Shown here: positions 1 through 6,376 of the stretch, piece after piece | Position numbering within the stretch: position 1 is the first letter of the stretch | Layout of the letters: each line of letters starts with the position of its first letter | NCBI GenBank assembly: GCA_003511885.1 | Contig: DOIX01000116.1 | Location: 1-15,863, forward strand | Origin: Cyanobacteria bacterium UBA11153 | Lineage (GTDB): Bacteria; Cyanobacteriota; Cyanobacteriia; Cyanobacteriales; Coleofasciculaceae | Direction of reading: 5' to 3' | DNA: 15,863 bases | Made by a program: the position numbers and the translations under genes | Notes under the pieces: model-generated | The model's database searches: none | What the model was told of the DNA's origin: nothing | What the model saw: the letters and a program-made list of their open reading frames with translations, nothing else

Positions 1-68
1 TGAAAATATCCGGTCTAAATGCGCGGCAGCTTATTCGGTTCAATACCGATTGTATAGTAATGAATTAA

Positions 69-140
69 GACCCCTTTCCAAACCTCTCCCCGACACGGAG
101 AGAGGCTTTGAAACCCCCATTCCCTCCTAGGGAAGGGGGC
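69..140. repeat. Intergenic cyanobacterial repeat with two hairpins
   Basis: Two adjacent imperfect hairpins. The first has CCTCTCC (83-89) facing GGAGAGAGG (97-105). The second has CCCCC (114-118) plus TCCCT (121-125) facing AGGGA (129-133) plus GGGGG (135-139). The surrounding wording, with C-rich runs, an AGAGGCTTTGAAACCCCC core and a GGGGAGTTAGG tail, is typical of a high-copy dispersed repeat in filamentous cyanobacterial genomes. A related C-rich fragment occurs at about 5122-5150. No gene is visible in positions 1-461; this repeat, the element at 193-257 and the palindrome at 347-393 account for most of that stretch. Confidence 0.6.
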
Positions 141-192
141 AAGGGGAGTTAGGTCTAAATCTTTTCTACGATATATCTAATACAGATGGAAG

Positions 193-257
193 TAGGGGCG
201 GGTTTGGGGAGTATTCTTGTTTCTTCAAAGATAAATTATTTTCAAAACCCGCCCCCA
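193..257. repeat. Inverted repeat, GGGGCGGGTTT type (copy A)
   Basis: Perfect 11-bp arms: GGGGCGGGTTT (195-205) and AAACCCGCCCC (245-255), separated by a 39-base AT-rich middle. The same layout, with arms ending in GCGAGT/ACTCGC, recurs at 2846-2901 and 6261-6317. The size and GC-rich ends around an AT-rich middle suggest a small non-autonomous palindromic element. A transcription-termination role is possible but is not shown by the sequence. Confidence 0.6.
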
Positions 258-346
258 CCCCACGGCGTATCCAACTGAGTTGCCAAGCGCTATAGATACA
301 GAGCCGTCGCTCCCTCCCTCTTTGACGAAAACTTCATCAAAACTTC

Positions 347-393
347 ATATCGTTCCCTATAAAATTGTCTGACAATTTTATAGGGAACGATAT
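347..393. repeat. 47-bp perfect palindrome upstream of the secreted-protein gene
   Basis: Bases 347-369 are the exact reverse complement of 371-393, with a single T (370) at the centre. The arms read inward from ATATCGTTCCC to AATTGTC. It lies 68 bases before the ATG at 462, so it could be in the leader of that transcript or act as a terminator for something upstream. It is preceded by a short direct repeat (AACTTCATC, AACTTCATA). No poly-T tract follows directly on either strand. Confidence 0.8.
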
Positions 394-461
394 TGTCAAT
401 TACTCTATCGTTTTCATCCCCAGTCTAAAGACATGGGATTGCCAACTTCAGAGAATTTTAG

Positions 462-1268
462 ATGAAAGCCACAATTAAGAAATTTCTACTCAGTGTATCA
501 GTTGTCGCAGGTGTCGGTGCTATCTCAACTGGTGCAGCCTTGGCAGCTAGCCTCACGAATCCTACAATTGGCGGTACATCTCCTACTGACTATACTATTT
601 ACGATGCTGACGCTACCAAGACATTCTCAGTAGCCAAAACAGCAGCAAACTTGCAAAAAGTATTGGGTGGAGATAGTAGCAGTCCGACAGGAAATGTTGA
701 GTTAGCAGCTAGCAGCGAAAAATCTGGCTTTGATTTCTCCAAAAATACCACATTGTCAGGTACTATTGGGAGCAAAAATATCGTCATCAGTAGCTTGAAA
801 AGTTCTGACTGGAGTACCGTAGTTGCGGGGGGTCAAACCTTGCTAGATACTTGGTTAAAGGCTAACTTAACTGCCAATGGTTTTAGTAGTGTTGTTGCCA
901 ATAGTAGCGCTTATGCTCTAGCCAAAAGTCGATTTACAAATAACATAGGGAGACAGAGATTCAGCGACCCCAATATCTCTTATGTTAACCAAAATGATAG
1001 CACTCTTGAGATTAGCATTGGATTAGCAGGTCATCTCGATGCTACCAATTTGTTACTAGCTGGTATGACTCCATCAGAACAGGCAATATTATTTAGTATG
1101 CGGTCACCCGATAAGCAAGGTCAACCCATACAAGCTAGTGAAATTGTCAAGGTTACTTATAACGGAATAAACAGCTATCGTTATAGTTTTACTGCTACAC
1201 CATCTGGGTTATCTAGCCCAGATACGGTTAAGGGTAATTATGAGGTGAAGTTTTCTGGGGCAAATTAA
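462..1268 (+). CDS. Secreted protein of unknown function
   Basis: A 268-residue protein with a clear Sec signal peptide: a basic start (MKATIKK), a hydrophobic stretch at about 8-27 and an ALA-A cleavage site near residue 28. The mature part is rich in Ser, Thr, Asn, Gly and Ala, has no cysteine and no further membrane helix, so it is probably exported to the periplasm or outside. It has the look of secreted cyanobacterial proteins of about 260-300 residues that often carry a C-terminal PEP-CTERM sorting signal. Here the protein stops at KFSGAN with no PEP motif, helix or basic tail. The start is fixed by the signal peptide; upstream AGAGA is a weak ribosome site. It stands alone, with repeats on both sides. 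I do not recognise a catalytic motif, so no function is assigned. Confidence 0.8.
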   Translation: MKATIKKFLLSVSVVAGVGAISTGAALAASLTNPTIGGTSPTDYTIYDADATKTFSVAKTAANLQKVLGGDSSSPTGNVELAASSEKSGFDFSKNTTLSGTIGSKNIVISSLKSSDWSTVVAGGQTLLDTWLKANLTANGFSSVVANSSAYALAKSRFTNNIGRQRFSDPNISYVNQNDSTLEISIGLAGHLDATNLLLAGMTPSEQAILFSMRSPDKQGQPIQASEIVKVTYNGINSYRYSFTATPSGLSSPDTVKGNYEVKFSGAN

Positions 1269-1335
1269 AGGAATTGAGAGTTTTGAGGAATGAGTTTGCC
1301 CTACTCTCTACGATATTTTGCCTAAATTAGGGAAT

Positions 1336-1407
1336 GCCCCCTAAATCCCCCAATTCTGGGGGACTTGAAGATTTAATTTCCCCCCAAAGTTGGGGGTTTA
1401 GGGGGGC
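1336..1407. repeat. Nested inverted repeat
   Basis: GCCCCCTAAATCCCCC (1336-1351) faces TGGGGGTTTAGGGGGGC (1391-1407) as outer arms. Each half also folds on itself: CCCCC/GGGGG at 1347-1351 with 1358-1362, and CCCCCC/GGGGG at 1380-1385 with 1391-1395. This is a cruciform-capable dispersed repeat typical of cyanobacterial intergenic DNA. An open frame running through it (1334-1546) is not a credible gene. Confidence 0.65.
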
Positions 1408-1498
1408 AAACATCGATTTTGGCGAGAATCTATTCCCTACCAAGACATCATGGAAGCTCTTCGCCACCTTGCTTCAGCAGGTGATCGAGCAGCGACTT

Positions 1499-1513
1499 AC
1501 GGGTTTTAACCCG
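1499..1513. repeat. Small hairpin upstream of the tnpB remnant
   Basis: CGGGTT (1500-1505), TT loop, AACCCG (1508-1513), a perfect 6-bp stem. It lies about 40 bases before the surviving tnpB segment. Ends of IS200/IS605 elements carry subterminal hairpins, so this may belong to the old element, but no left end can be proven. Confidence 0.4.
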
Positions 1514-1551
1514 GAGTTGCCCATACTCCTACAAAATATGTTATAATTTTC

Positions 1552-1845
1552 TAGGAGGTGAACAAGGATTACACCTCTCAGGTTTGTCCACAATGCGAGG
1601 CACATACAGGGAAGAAAGATTTAAAGGATAGGGTTCATTCTTGTCCGGAATGCGGTTACACAACACATAGAGATGTAGCAGCAGCACAAATTGTCCGCAA
1701 TCGCGGACTGTCTGGGGTGGGAGGCATCCTGGACAATAAAGAAATTGCCTGTGGAGACAACCTGACGGGGACTGGTAACAGTCTAGTTAAGAGTCTAAGA
1801 AGCAGGAAGAAAGGTGGAGAAGCGCGGATTTATCCCGCTTCGTAA
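1552..1845 (+). pseudogene. tnpB: IS200/IS605-family TnpB, C-terminal zinc-ribbon remnant
   Basis: About 95 residues match the C-terminal end of TnpB/OrfB proteins. The frame holds a CxxC...CxxC zinc ribbon (Cys 10, 13, 29, 32 counted from the GTG at 1558), preceded by the family phrase YTSQ and followed by HRDVAAAQ, whose Asp (residue 39) matches the third RuvC catalytic aspartate. Intact TnpB is about 370-450 residues. The N-terminal domain and the first two RuvC motifs are absent, and an in-frame TAG stands just before the fragment (1552-1554). It therefore cannot be an active nuclease or a guide-RNA-dependent protein. AGGAGG (1553-1558) overlaps the GTG start and a TATAAT lies at 1542-1547, so a small zinc-ribbon peptide could still be made. 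No TnpA is present. Confidence 0.8.
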
Positions 1846-1862
1846 CAACTTTTTAAGCGCTA

Positions 1863-1881
1863 CCCCGTGTTTCAACCGGGG
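1863..1881 (+). mobile_element. Probable right-end hairpin of the IS remnant
   Basis: CCCCG (1863-1867), nine-base loop TGTTTCAAC, CGGGG (1877-1881). It lies 18 bases after the tnpB stop, where IS200/IS605 elements have their right-end stem-loop. The boundary of the remnant is therefore put near 1881, about 75 bases before dapB. The exact cleavage site cannot be fixed without a related intact copy. Confidence 0.45.
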
Positions 1882-1956
1882 GAGTACGTCAATTCCCATA
1901 CCCGATACAGCCATAATCAAGCTAAAATTCCCTTGTCCCAAAGATATAGCGAAATT

Positions 1957-2784
1957 ATGGCAAACCAATCCCCCATCCCTGTGGTGGTTAATGGCGCGGC
2001 TGGTAAAATGGGTCGGGAAGTAATTAAAGCAGTCAGTCAAGCCGAAGACATGACTTTAATTGGTGCAATTGACCGGAATCCTCAGTATATTGGTCAAGAT
2101 GCTGGCGAAGTGGCAGGTTGCGGTGCGATCGAAATTCCCATTCTCGATGACCTGCAAGCTACACTGGTAATGGCGACTCAGGAAAGAGTACAGGGGGTGA
2201 TGGTAGATTTTACCCATCCAGATGGAGTTTATGATAATGTACGGAATGCGATCGCATTCGGTGTTCGTCCTGTAGTTGGTACGACTGGACTTTCCCCAGA
2301 GCAAATCCAAGATCTTGCTGATTTTGCTGAAAAAGCTAGTACTGGCTGTTTAATTATTCCTAATTTCTCTATTGGTATGGTATTGCTTCAGCAGGCTGCT
2401 ATTCAAGCTTCGCAATACTTCAATCATGTGGAAATTATTGAACTTCACCACAATCAAAAAGCTGATGCACCCAGCGGCACAGCCATTCAAACTGCCCAGT
2501 TATTAGCAGGCACGGGCAAAACCTATAATCCAGCTATCGTAGCAGAAAGTGAAAAGTTAACTGGGGCGAGAGGCTGTGTTGCAGATGATAATATTCGGAT
2601 TCATAGCGTGCGGTTACCAGGTTTAATTGCTCACCAAGAAGTAATTTTCGGTGCTAGCGGTCAAATTTATACTCTCCGTCATGATACCTCAGATCGTTCT
2701 TGCTATATGCCGGGAGTTCTCCTTTCTATTCGTAAAGTTACCCAACTTAAGTCTCTAGTTTATGGATTAGAGAAAATTTTGTAA
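1957..2784 (+). CDS. dapB: 4-hydroxy-tetrahydrodipicolinate reductase
   Basis: A 275-residue DapB, the usual length. It reduces 4-hydroxy-tetrahydrodipicolinate with NAD(P)H in the cytoplasm, in the diaminopimelate/lysine pathway that feeds peptidoglycan. The nucleotide-binding loop GAAGKMG is at residues 13-19, GTTG at 108-111, and the substrate and catalytic segment [13 protein letters not shown] at 164-176, with the His pair, Lys168 and Gly-Thr 174-175. The ATG at 1957 is chosen because the protein then begins directly before the Rossmann fold, as in the family. The frame stays open back to a GTG at 1867, but that extra 30-residue stretch reads through the hairpin of the IS remnant and is not DapB-like. 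No strong ribosome site is seen. Function is close to certain. Confidence 0.96.
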   Translation: MANQSPIPVVVNGAAGKMGREVIKAVSQAEDMTLIGAIDRNPQYIGQDAGEVAGCGAIEIPILDDLQATLVMATQERVQGVMVDFTHPDGVYDNVRNAIAFGVRPVVGTTGLSPEQIQDLADFAEKASTGCLIIPNFSIGMVLLQQAAIQASQYFNHVEIIELHHNQKADAPSGTAIQTAQLLAGTGKTYNPAIVAESEKLTGARGCVADDNIRIHSVRLPGLIAHQEVIFGASGQIYTLRHDTSDRSCYMPGVLLSIRKVTQLKSLVYGLEKIL

Positions 2785-2785
2785 T

Positions 2786-2952
2786 GGCTAATGGCTAATG
2801 ACTCATTGCTTATTGGGAATGCGTAATTTTTGACTATGTAGGAGAGGGCGAGTCGATAGGGCTTGTAGTTAGGCTTTCTAGATGTTTGTAGCGACTCGCC
2901 CCTATAGATAAATATTCTCTTCTATTCCCTATTCCCTATTTTGACTTTTGAC
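2786..2952. repeat. Intergenic spacer with heptamer-like repeats
   Basis: The spacer after dapB begins with tandem TAATGGC-type units (about 2784-2802) and ends with doubled TTCCCTA (about 2925-2938) and TTTGAC (about 2940-2951) units. These are short tandemly repeated sequences of the cyanobacterial kind. Inverted repeat copy B (2846-2901) lies between them. No gene is visible. Confidence 0.5.
2846..2901. repeat. Inverted repeat, GGGCGAGTCG type (copy B)
   Basis: Perfect 10-bp arms GGGCGAGTCG (2846-2855) and CGACTCGCCC (2892-2901) around a 36-base middle. It is related in layout and arm sequence to copies at 193-257 and 6261-6317. It sits between dapB and the next gene on the same strand, where it might end dapB transcription. 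Confidence 0.6.
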
Positions 2953-2962
2953 TTGAAAAATT

Positions 2963-3658
2963 ATGCTGATTCCGATTACTCGTGAAAAGTTTGAACAATT
3001 AATTCCTATTATAGCTACTGGCCCCCAATATTCTTACTTTTGGGGCAAGTTACCTGATATTTTAAAGCGGCTACTGATTTCCGTGGTAGTGGTGGTTGTA
3101 ATATTAATTTTGGGATTGGCTTTGGGCGAGGGTTTTGCCCCCTTTAGTTTATTATTGTGTATTATTGCTGGACTCTATTGGTTTTGGGGGCCAATTTTCT
3201 GGGCTAGTCGGCGAAATTTAGAAATTCGCAGATATAAGTATAGTGGCTTTTGGCGAGGTAGGGTGTTGGATGTCTTTGTCACGGATGAAATAGTTGGTAC
3301 AGAAGAAAATGTGAGCAATCGTGGTGAGTTGGTGATTGTGGAAAATAGAGAAAGACGGCTAAATGTGGAAGTAGGTGATGACACGGGATTTACGACAATT
3401 ATACAAGCACCATTGCGCCGCACTCATAAGGGAATTGCGGAGGGACAAGTTGTGGAGATGTTGATTATGTCTAATCAACCTGATTTGGGGCGTATTGCGA
3501 AAACTACCGATATTTATATTCCTCGCCTGAATGTTTGGGTGAGCGATTATCCTTATTTACAAAGAGTTGTTTTTACCCAGGTGAGTAATAGGTTAAGAGA
3601 TGATGAGGAAAGAGATTATCCAGATAATCGGCGTGTCAGAAATCGGCGGCGGCGTTAG
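2963..3658 (+). CDS. Two-helix membrane protein, conserved cyanobacterial type
   Basis: A 231-residue protein. A short N-terminal segment (TREKFEQLIP at 6-15) precedes two membrane segments at about 37-54 (a run rich in Val, Ile and Leu) and 59-81 (rich in Phe, Leu and Trp). A soluble domain of about 150 residues rich in beta strands and charged residues follows, ending in a strongly basic tail (RRVRNRRRR). That tail fits a cytoplasmic C-terminus. Similar cyanobacterial proteins have been labelled phosphate ABC transporter permease in databases, but the sequence has only two helices and no permease signature, so I do not adopt that name. The start ATG at 2963 follows TTGAAAAATT, which is not a good ribosome site. 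It appears to be a single-gene unit. Confidence 0.78.
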   Translation: MLIPITREKFEQLIPIIATGPQYSYFWGKLPDILKRLLISVVVVVVILILGLALGEGFAPFSLLLCIIAGLYWFWGPIFWASRRNLEIRRYKYSGFWRGRVLDVFVTDEIVGTEENVSNRGELVIVENRERRLNVEVGDDTGFTTIIQAPLRRTHKGIAEGQVVEMLIMSNQPDLGRIAKTTDIYIPRLNVWVSDYPYLQRVVFTQVSNRLRDDEERDYPDNRRVRNRRRR

Positions 3659-3662
3659 AGCA

Positions 3663-3690
3663 GTTGATAGTTGATAGTTGATAGTTGATA
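3663..3690. repeat. Tandem heptamer repeat, four GTTGATA units
   Basis: Four exact copies of GTTGATA in a row, starting five bases after the stop of the preceding gene. This is a short tandemly repeated repetitive sequence (heptanucleotide), common in filamentous cyanobacteria and prone to copy-number change. Confidence 0.85.
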
Positions 3691-3716
3691 AACTGCTACG
3701 CATTCTGAATCCTGGG

Positions 3717-3749
3717 GATGCGATAGCTTCGCGAGCCTTCGGCATCGCA
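3717..3749. repeat. Palindromic GC-rich dispersed repeat
   Basis: TGCGAT at the left faces ATCGCA at the right, and the middle holds GCTTCGCGAGC, so the segment can fold into a hairpin. The wording (GCGATAGCTTCGCGAGCC then GGCATCGC) is that of a very common palindromic repeat of cyanobacterial genomes. It fills the gap just before the end of the DUF29 gene on the other strand and may serve both converging genes as an end structure. Confidence 0.5.
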
Positions 3750-3750
3750 A

Positions 3751-4248
3751 TTATTTCATCATATCATCTGGGGCAGGTTGACCGGGATAAAAGCTATCTC
3801 TAAAAATTTCTGTCAAAGTATATGGGCAATTCTGAGGGAATGTTTGTAACGGCAAGTTTGTTTCTCCTGACGCTAATGCGACTCCTTTGGTGTAAGCTAT
3901 CTGGAGAGCTTCTTCTAGGTAAAATTTCAGACTCGGATTTTCTTTGAGCAACTCGCCTAAATCGATACGCTGAATGCGCATTGTATTTAACCAACTTCGA
4001 CTTCGTTTTGATACTTGATATTCCCATTTTAAAAGATGCTCAATCAAAATACTCAATCGATTTTTCAATTCGGCACGTTGCTGTTTTCCCAATGACTCAA
4101 TTTCCTCTATAATATTAACCAGATCGATTTGGCTCCATTCCCCATGTCTGAGAAGTTGGGCTTGTTTCTGTGTCCAAGCATAAAAGTCATTTTCATAAAG
4201 ACTTTTACAGAAATATTCTTCTATTTGTCCGATCTTTTTTGTTTCCAT
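3751..4248 (-). CDS. DUF29 family protein
   Basis: A 165-residue, mostly helical soluble protein with the DUF29 pattern: YENDFYAWTQKQAQLLR (about 18-34), a central Glu-rich helix with IIEEIESLGKQQRAELKNRL (46-65), HLLKWEYQ (71-78), then SRSWLNTMRIQRIDL (83-97), and the C-terminal FRDSFYP-type ending. DUF29 proteins are numerous in cyanobacteria; their role is unknown. I chose the ATG at 4248. The frame is open to a TTG at 4308, but that adds 20 residues not typical of the family. Neither start has a good ribosome site. It stands alone, converging with the membrane-protein gene and with no obvious operon partner. Confidence 0.85.
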   Translation of the reverse strand: METKKIGQIEEYFCKSLYENDFYAWTQKQAQLLRHGEWSQIDLVNIIEEIESLGKQQRAELKNRLSILIEHLLKWEYQVSKRSRSWLNTMRIQRIDLGELLKENPSLKFYLEEALQIAYTKGVALASGETNLPLQTFPQNCPYTLTEIFRDSFYPGQPAPDDMMK

Positions 4249-4435
4249 AAAATCAATAAAAGTCTCATAAATTTTCTTAATCTGGTTTAGCAAAAAAATC
4301 CCAACCAATAACTAACAACCAATAGCCAATATAGCAACCGCCAGGGCAGCCCCGACATTCTCAATTCCTCAAACCATTGATTTTACAGCTTTCTTCCCCA
4401 GCCCCTAGTGGCGAGCCAATAGTCCTTAGCTATAA

Positions 4436-4942
4436 CTATTGATGAATTACTACTCGCGTCCCCATCGGTGCCCAATTATACAGCCAACGCGCCTGAGATA
4501 CTGGCAAGTTAACGCAACCGTGACTGACAGGCGTGCCAAAGCTCTTGTGCCAGTAAGCGCCGTGTATGGCATAACCCCCAGAATAGTACATAACAGATGG
4601 AACATTGGGGACGTTGTAGCCTCTGCCGCGCATCCGAGTTGAGCTAACTTTAGATCTGATACGATAAGTACCAGTACGGGTTGGAGTTCTGCGTTTTCCA
4701 CTGGAAACGATGAATGTTTTTACCCGCTGTTTGCCATTCCAGGCAACTAATCGCTGACTGGATAAGTCAACTTCAATCCAGCGCCCTTTGGTTTGAGTGA
4801 CGCGAGAAGAGGATGGTTTGGCATTGGCATTTTCGGTAAAAGTGGGGAGGAATCCCAATCCTGATACAGTCAAAATCAATGCAGCACCGATTTTGACTGT
4901 TTTTGAGCGGAGGGTTTTGAGTAAAGCCTGATGAATTTTCAT
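4436..4942 (-). CDS. L,D-transpeptidase (YkuD fold), exported
   Basis: A 168-residue periplasmic enzyme that would cross-link or modify peptidoglycan by L,D-transpeptidation. It has a signal peptide with basic start, hydrophobic core at about 16-32 and a likely ANA-K cleavage near residue 41. The YkuD domain follows directly (about 54-168), with His127 in YAIHGAYW and the catalytic SHGCVN motif (Ser140, His141, Cys143) before NWAPMGTRVVI. It is a minimal enzyme with no LysM or other wall-binding domain. The ATG at 4942 is preferred because GGAAAG lies a few bases before it; in-frame ATGs at 4954 and 4960 would add four or six residues. The gene stands alone on the minus strand. Confidence 0.92.
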   Translation of the reverse strand: MKIHQALLKTLRSKTVKIGAALILTVSGLGFLPTFTENANAKPSSSRVTQTKGRWIEVDLSSQRLVAWNGKQRVKTFIVSSGKRRTPTRTGTYRIRSKVSSTRMRGRGYNVPNVPSVMYYSGGYAIHGAYWHKSFGTPVSHGCVNLPVSQARWLYNWAPMGTRVVIHQ

Positions 4943-4981
4943 ATTTCTTTCCATTATCATAGAGATCGACTTTAAGGAAAT

Positions 4982-5095
4982 CTAGCTCAAGCCTTTCTGG
5001 AAAGCTTTGGCTAATTCCTGCTCTAACTCGATCATAATATCATTGCCGAGGTAGGGAGCAAGAAATTTGGGAGCATCCCAATGAAGGCAAAGATA
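4982..5095 (-). pseudogene. Possible gene remnant
   Basis: About 35 residues at the end of a short open frame (CLHWDAPKFLAPYL, then a helix IMIELEQELAKAFQKGL) look protein-like, but the frame upstream (5100-5182) runs through a C-rich dispersed repeat and reads as repeat sequence. This may be the 3' end of a lost gene cut by the repeat. I do not recognise a family, and it may be chance. Confidence 0.2.
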
Positions 5096-5117
5096 CTTGT
5101 TTTTTTTTGCCAAAGTT

Positions 5118-5155
5118 TTCACCCCCCAGCCCCCCCTTGTGAAAGGCGGGAGCAA
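5118..5155. repeat. C-rich dispersed repeat fragment
   Basis: A run of CACCCCCCAGCCCCCCTTG followed by GAAAGGCGGG. It resembles the second hairpin of the repeat at 69-140 and the widespread cyanobacterial repeat of that type. It lies between the L,D-transpeptidase and DUF2233 genes. Confidence 0.4.
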
Positions 5156-5207
5156 GAGTACAACCTGTATTTCTTCCCTCATGGGATGCTCCCAGAAATT
5201 TTACATC

Positions 5208-5224
5208 CAGAAACCAGGTTTCTG
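5208..5224. repeat. 17-bp palindrome CAGAAACC-A-GGTTTCTG
   Basis: A perfect palindrome with a central A. The same word, CAGAAACC/GGTTTCTG, is a very frequent repeat in several cyanobacterial genomes, so it is probably a dispersed repeat and not an operator, although it lies 38 bases before the start codon at 5262. Confidence 0.55.
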
Positions 5225-5228
5225 AGGA

Positions 5229-5234
5229 TATAAT
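5229..5234 (+). promoter_or_regulatory. Candidate -10 box for the DUF2233 gene
   Basis: TATAAT, 27 bases before the ATG at 5262. No matching -35 box is present at 16-18 bases; the nearest TTTACA (5200-5205) is 23 bases away. A weak, sequence-only call. Confidence 0.3.
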
Positions 5235-5261
5235 CCAATTTTTGGAGAAATGTTAAGTTAG

Positions 5262-6203
5262 ATGAATCTCAATCCTGGTATTTTTACTTTTTTTATTGCT
5301 ACTCTCATTAATTTGGGGATAAATTCTCCTCTTTCGATATCTACCTCTTATCAACCCCTTGATGTTGTAGATGGTGCTGGTTTATACAAACAAGCCCTAC
5401 CCGATGGGAATGAAGCTTATCTCCAAGTTATTGATTTGGGAAAAATCCAAATCGAGCAATTAGTAGGCGAAGTCACAAGTAGAGGTATAGGTGAAGGCAA
5501 ATACTATCAAGGAGAAGGTAAATATGACAGCCCTTTCTTTAAAATGCAGTTATTTTCTCAGGTAAGTGACGAATACGCAAAAGTCTACGGTGATTCAGTT
5601 TTTACCATTATAAACTGTTCTTTTTTTGAACAATACCAATCCAGTTCTCAGTTATCCTTTCCGATTAAACTTAATGGTACAGTAATTACAGGTGGCAGCA
5701 GCCCCTACGGACCGATTGCTCAACCCAAGGATAAATTTTATCGTAATATTACCCTCAAGGCTTTGGTTTGGGATGAAAAGCAGGTATATATTACAGACTA
5801 CAACCCGGCTACTGGTGCGCCTTTGAGCGATAATAGTGTCAAAAATGCGATCGCAACTTACCAGTATAGCGACCATCCAGCTAAAGTATTCGGTGGCAAT
5901 CAAAAAAATAGATACCATCTCATGGGTACGCTCAATAAAGATGGTATTCAGGGCGATGAGTTATTATTGATTATGACAGTAAATAGAGCAACTATTGATG
6001 AAGCTGCTGATTTATTAAGAAAATTCGGTGTTAAAAGCGATATTATAACTATTGATGGTGGAATATCAACTTATTTATTTAATCGACGACTCGGAAATAT
6101 TACTCTACCTCAATCGGTTAATTTGACAGATAATCCTCAATTCCGCAGCCTCCCACATTACTTAGGATTCCGTGTTAAAAGGGATCGTAATCTTTTTCCA
6201 TAA
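5262..6203 (+). CDS. DUF2233 / phosphodiester glycosidase-like exported protein
   Basis: A 313-residue protein with an N-terminal hydrophobic segment (about 6-27) that acts as a signal or anchor. The rest fits the NAGPA/DUF2233 domain: NCSFFE (118-123) corresponds to the N-G-G-F-F-like segment of the family, GGSSPYG (144-150) to the residual loop, VNRATIDEAADLLRKFGV (240-257) to the conserved helix, and IDGGISTYLF (264-273) to the DGG-S signature. In the family the domain removes GlcNAc from phosphodiester links or has a still unknown role in bacterial envelopes. The substrate here is unknown. The protein appears full length. It faces the WD40 gene tail to tail, with inverted repeat copy C between them. 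Family assignment is fairly sure; the activity is inferred. Confidence 0.82.
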   Translation: MNLNPGIFTFFIATLINLGINSPLSISTSYQPLDVVDGAGLYKQALPDGNEAYLQVIDLGKIQIEQLVGEVTSRGIGEGKYYQGEGKYDSPFFKMQLFSQVSDEYAKVYGDSVFTIINCSFFEQYQSSSQLSFPIKLNGTVITGGSSPYGPIAQPKDKFYRNITLKALVWDEKQVYITDYNPATGAPLSDNSVKNAIATYQYSDHPAKVFGGNQKNRYHLMGTLNKDGIQGDELLLIMTVNRATIDEAADLLRKFGVKSDIITIDGGISTYLFNRRLGNITLPQSVNLTDNPQFRSLPHYLGFRVKRDRNLFP

Positions 6204-6260
6204 ATTACTTAAATTATTGATAATTTTTATGATAGTCAATATCTAATGTGATTTAAACAA

Positions 6261-6317
6261 GAGGCGAGTGGTTGGTAATTTTTTTTGATAGTTAAGATAT
6301 GATGCAACTCGCCCCTC
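6261..6317. repeat. Inverted repeat, GGCGAGT type (copy C)
   Basis: GAGGCGAGT (6261-6269) and ACTCGCCCCTC (6307-6317), an imperfect pair with a two-base bulge, enclosing an AT-rich middle with a poly-T run. It belongs with the repeats at 193-257 and 2846-2901. It lies between two converging genes and could serve as a terminator for both. Confidence 0.55.
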
Positions 6318-6376
6318 TAATGTTTAATAAATAATGGGAACAGAGTGTCAAAAAACAGCTAGGGAAACACTTTTGG

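Noticed and set aside
1334..1546. 70-codon open frame on the plus strand
   Set aside because: Its first half is the inverted repeat at 1336-1407, composition is not protein-like and no family is recognised.
1863..1881. Hairpin considered as a Rho-independent terminator of the tnpB remnant
   Set aside because: No T-run follows and its position fits an IS200/IS605 right end better.
1867..1956. Longer dapB start at the GTG 1867
   Set aside because: The added residues come from the hairpin of the IS remnant and do not resemble DapB N-termini.
2963..3658. Phosphate ABC transporter permease name for the two-helix protein
   Set aside because: Only two membrane helices and no permease loop motif; the name seems to be a database carry-over.
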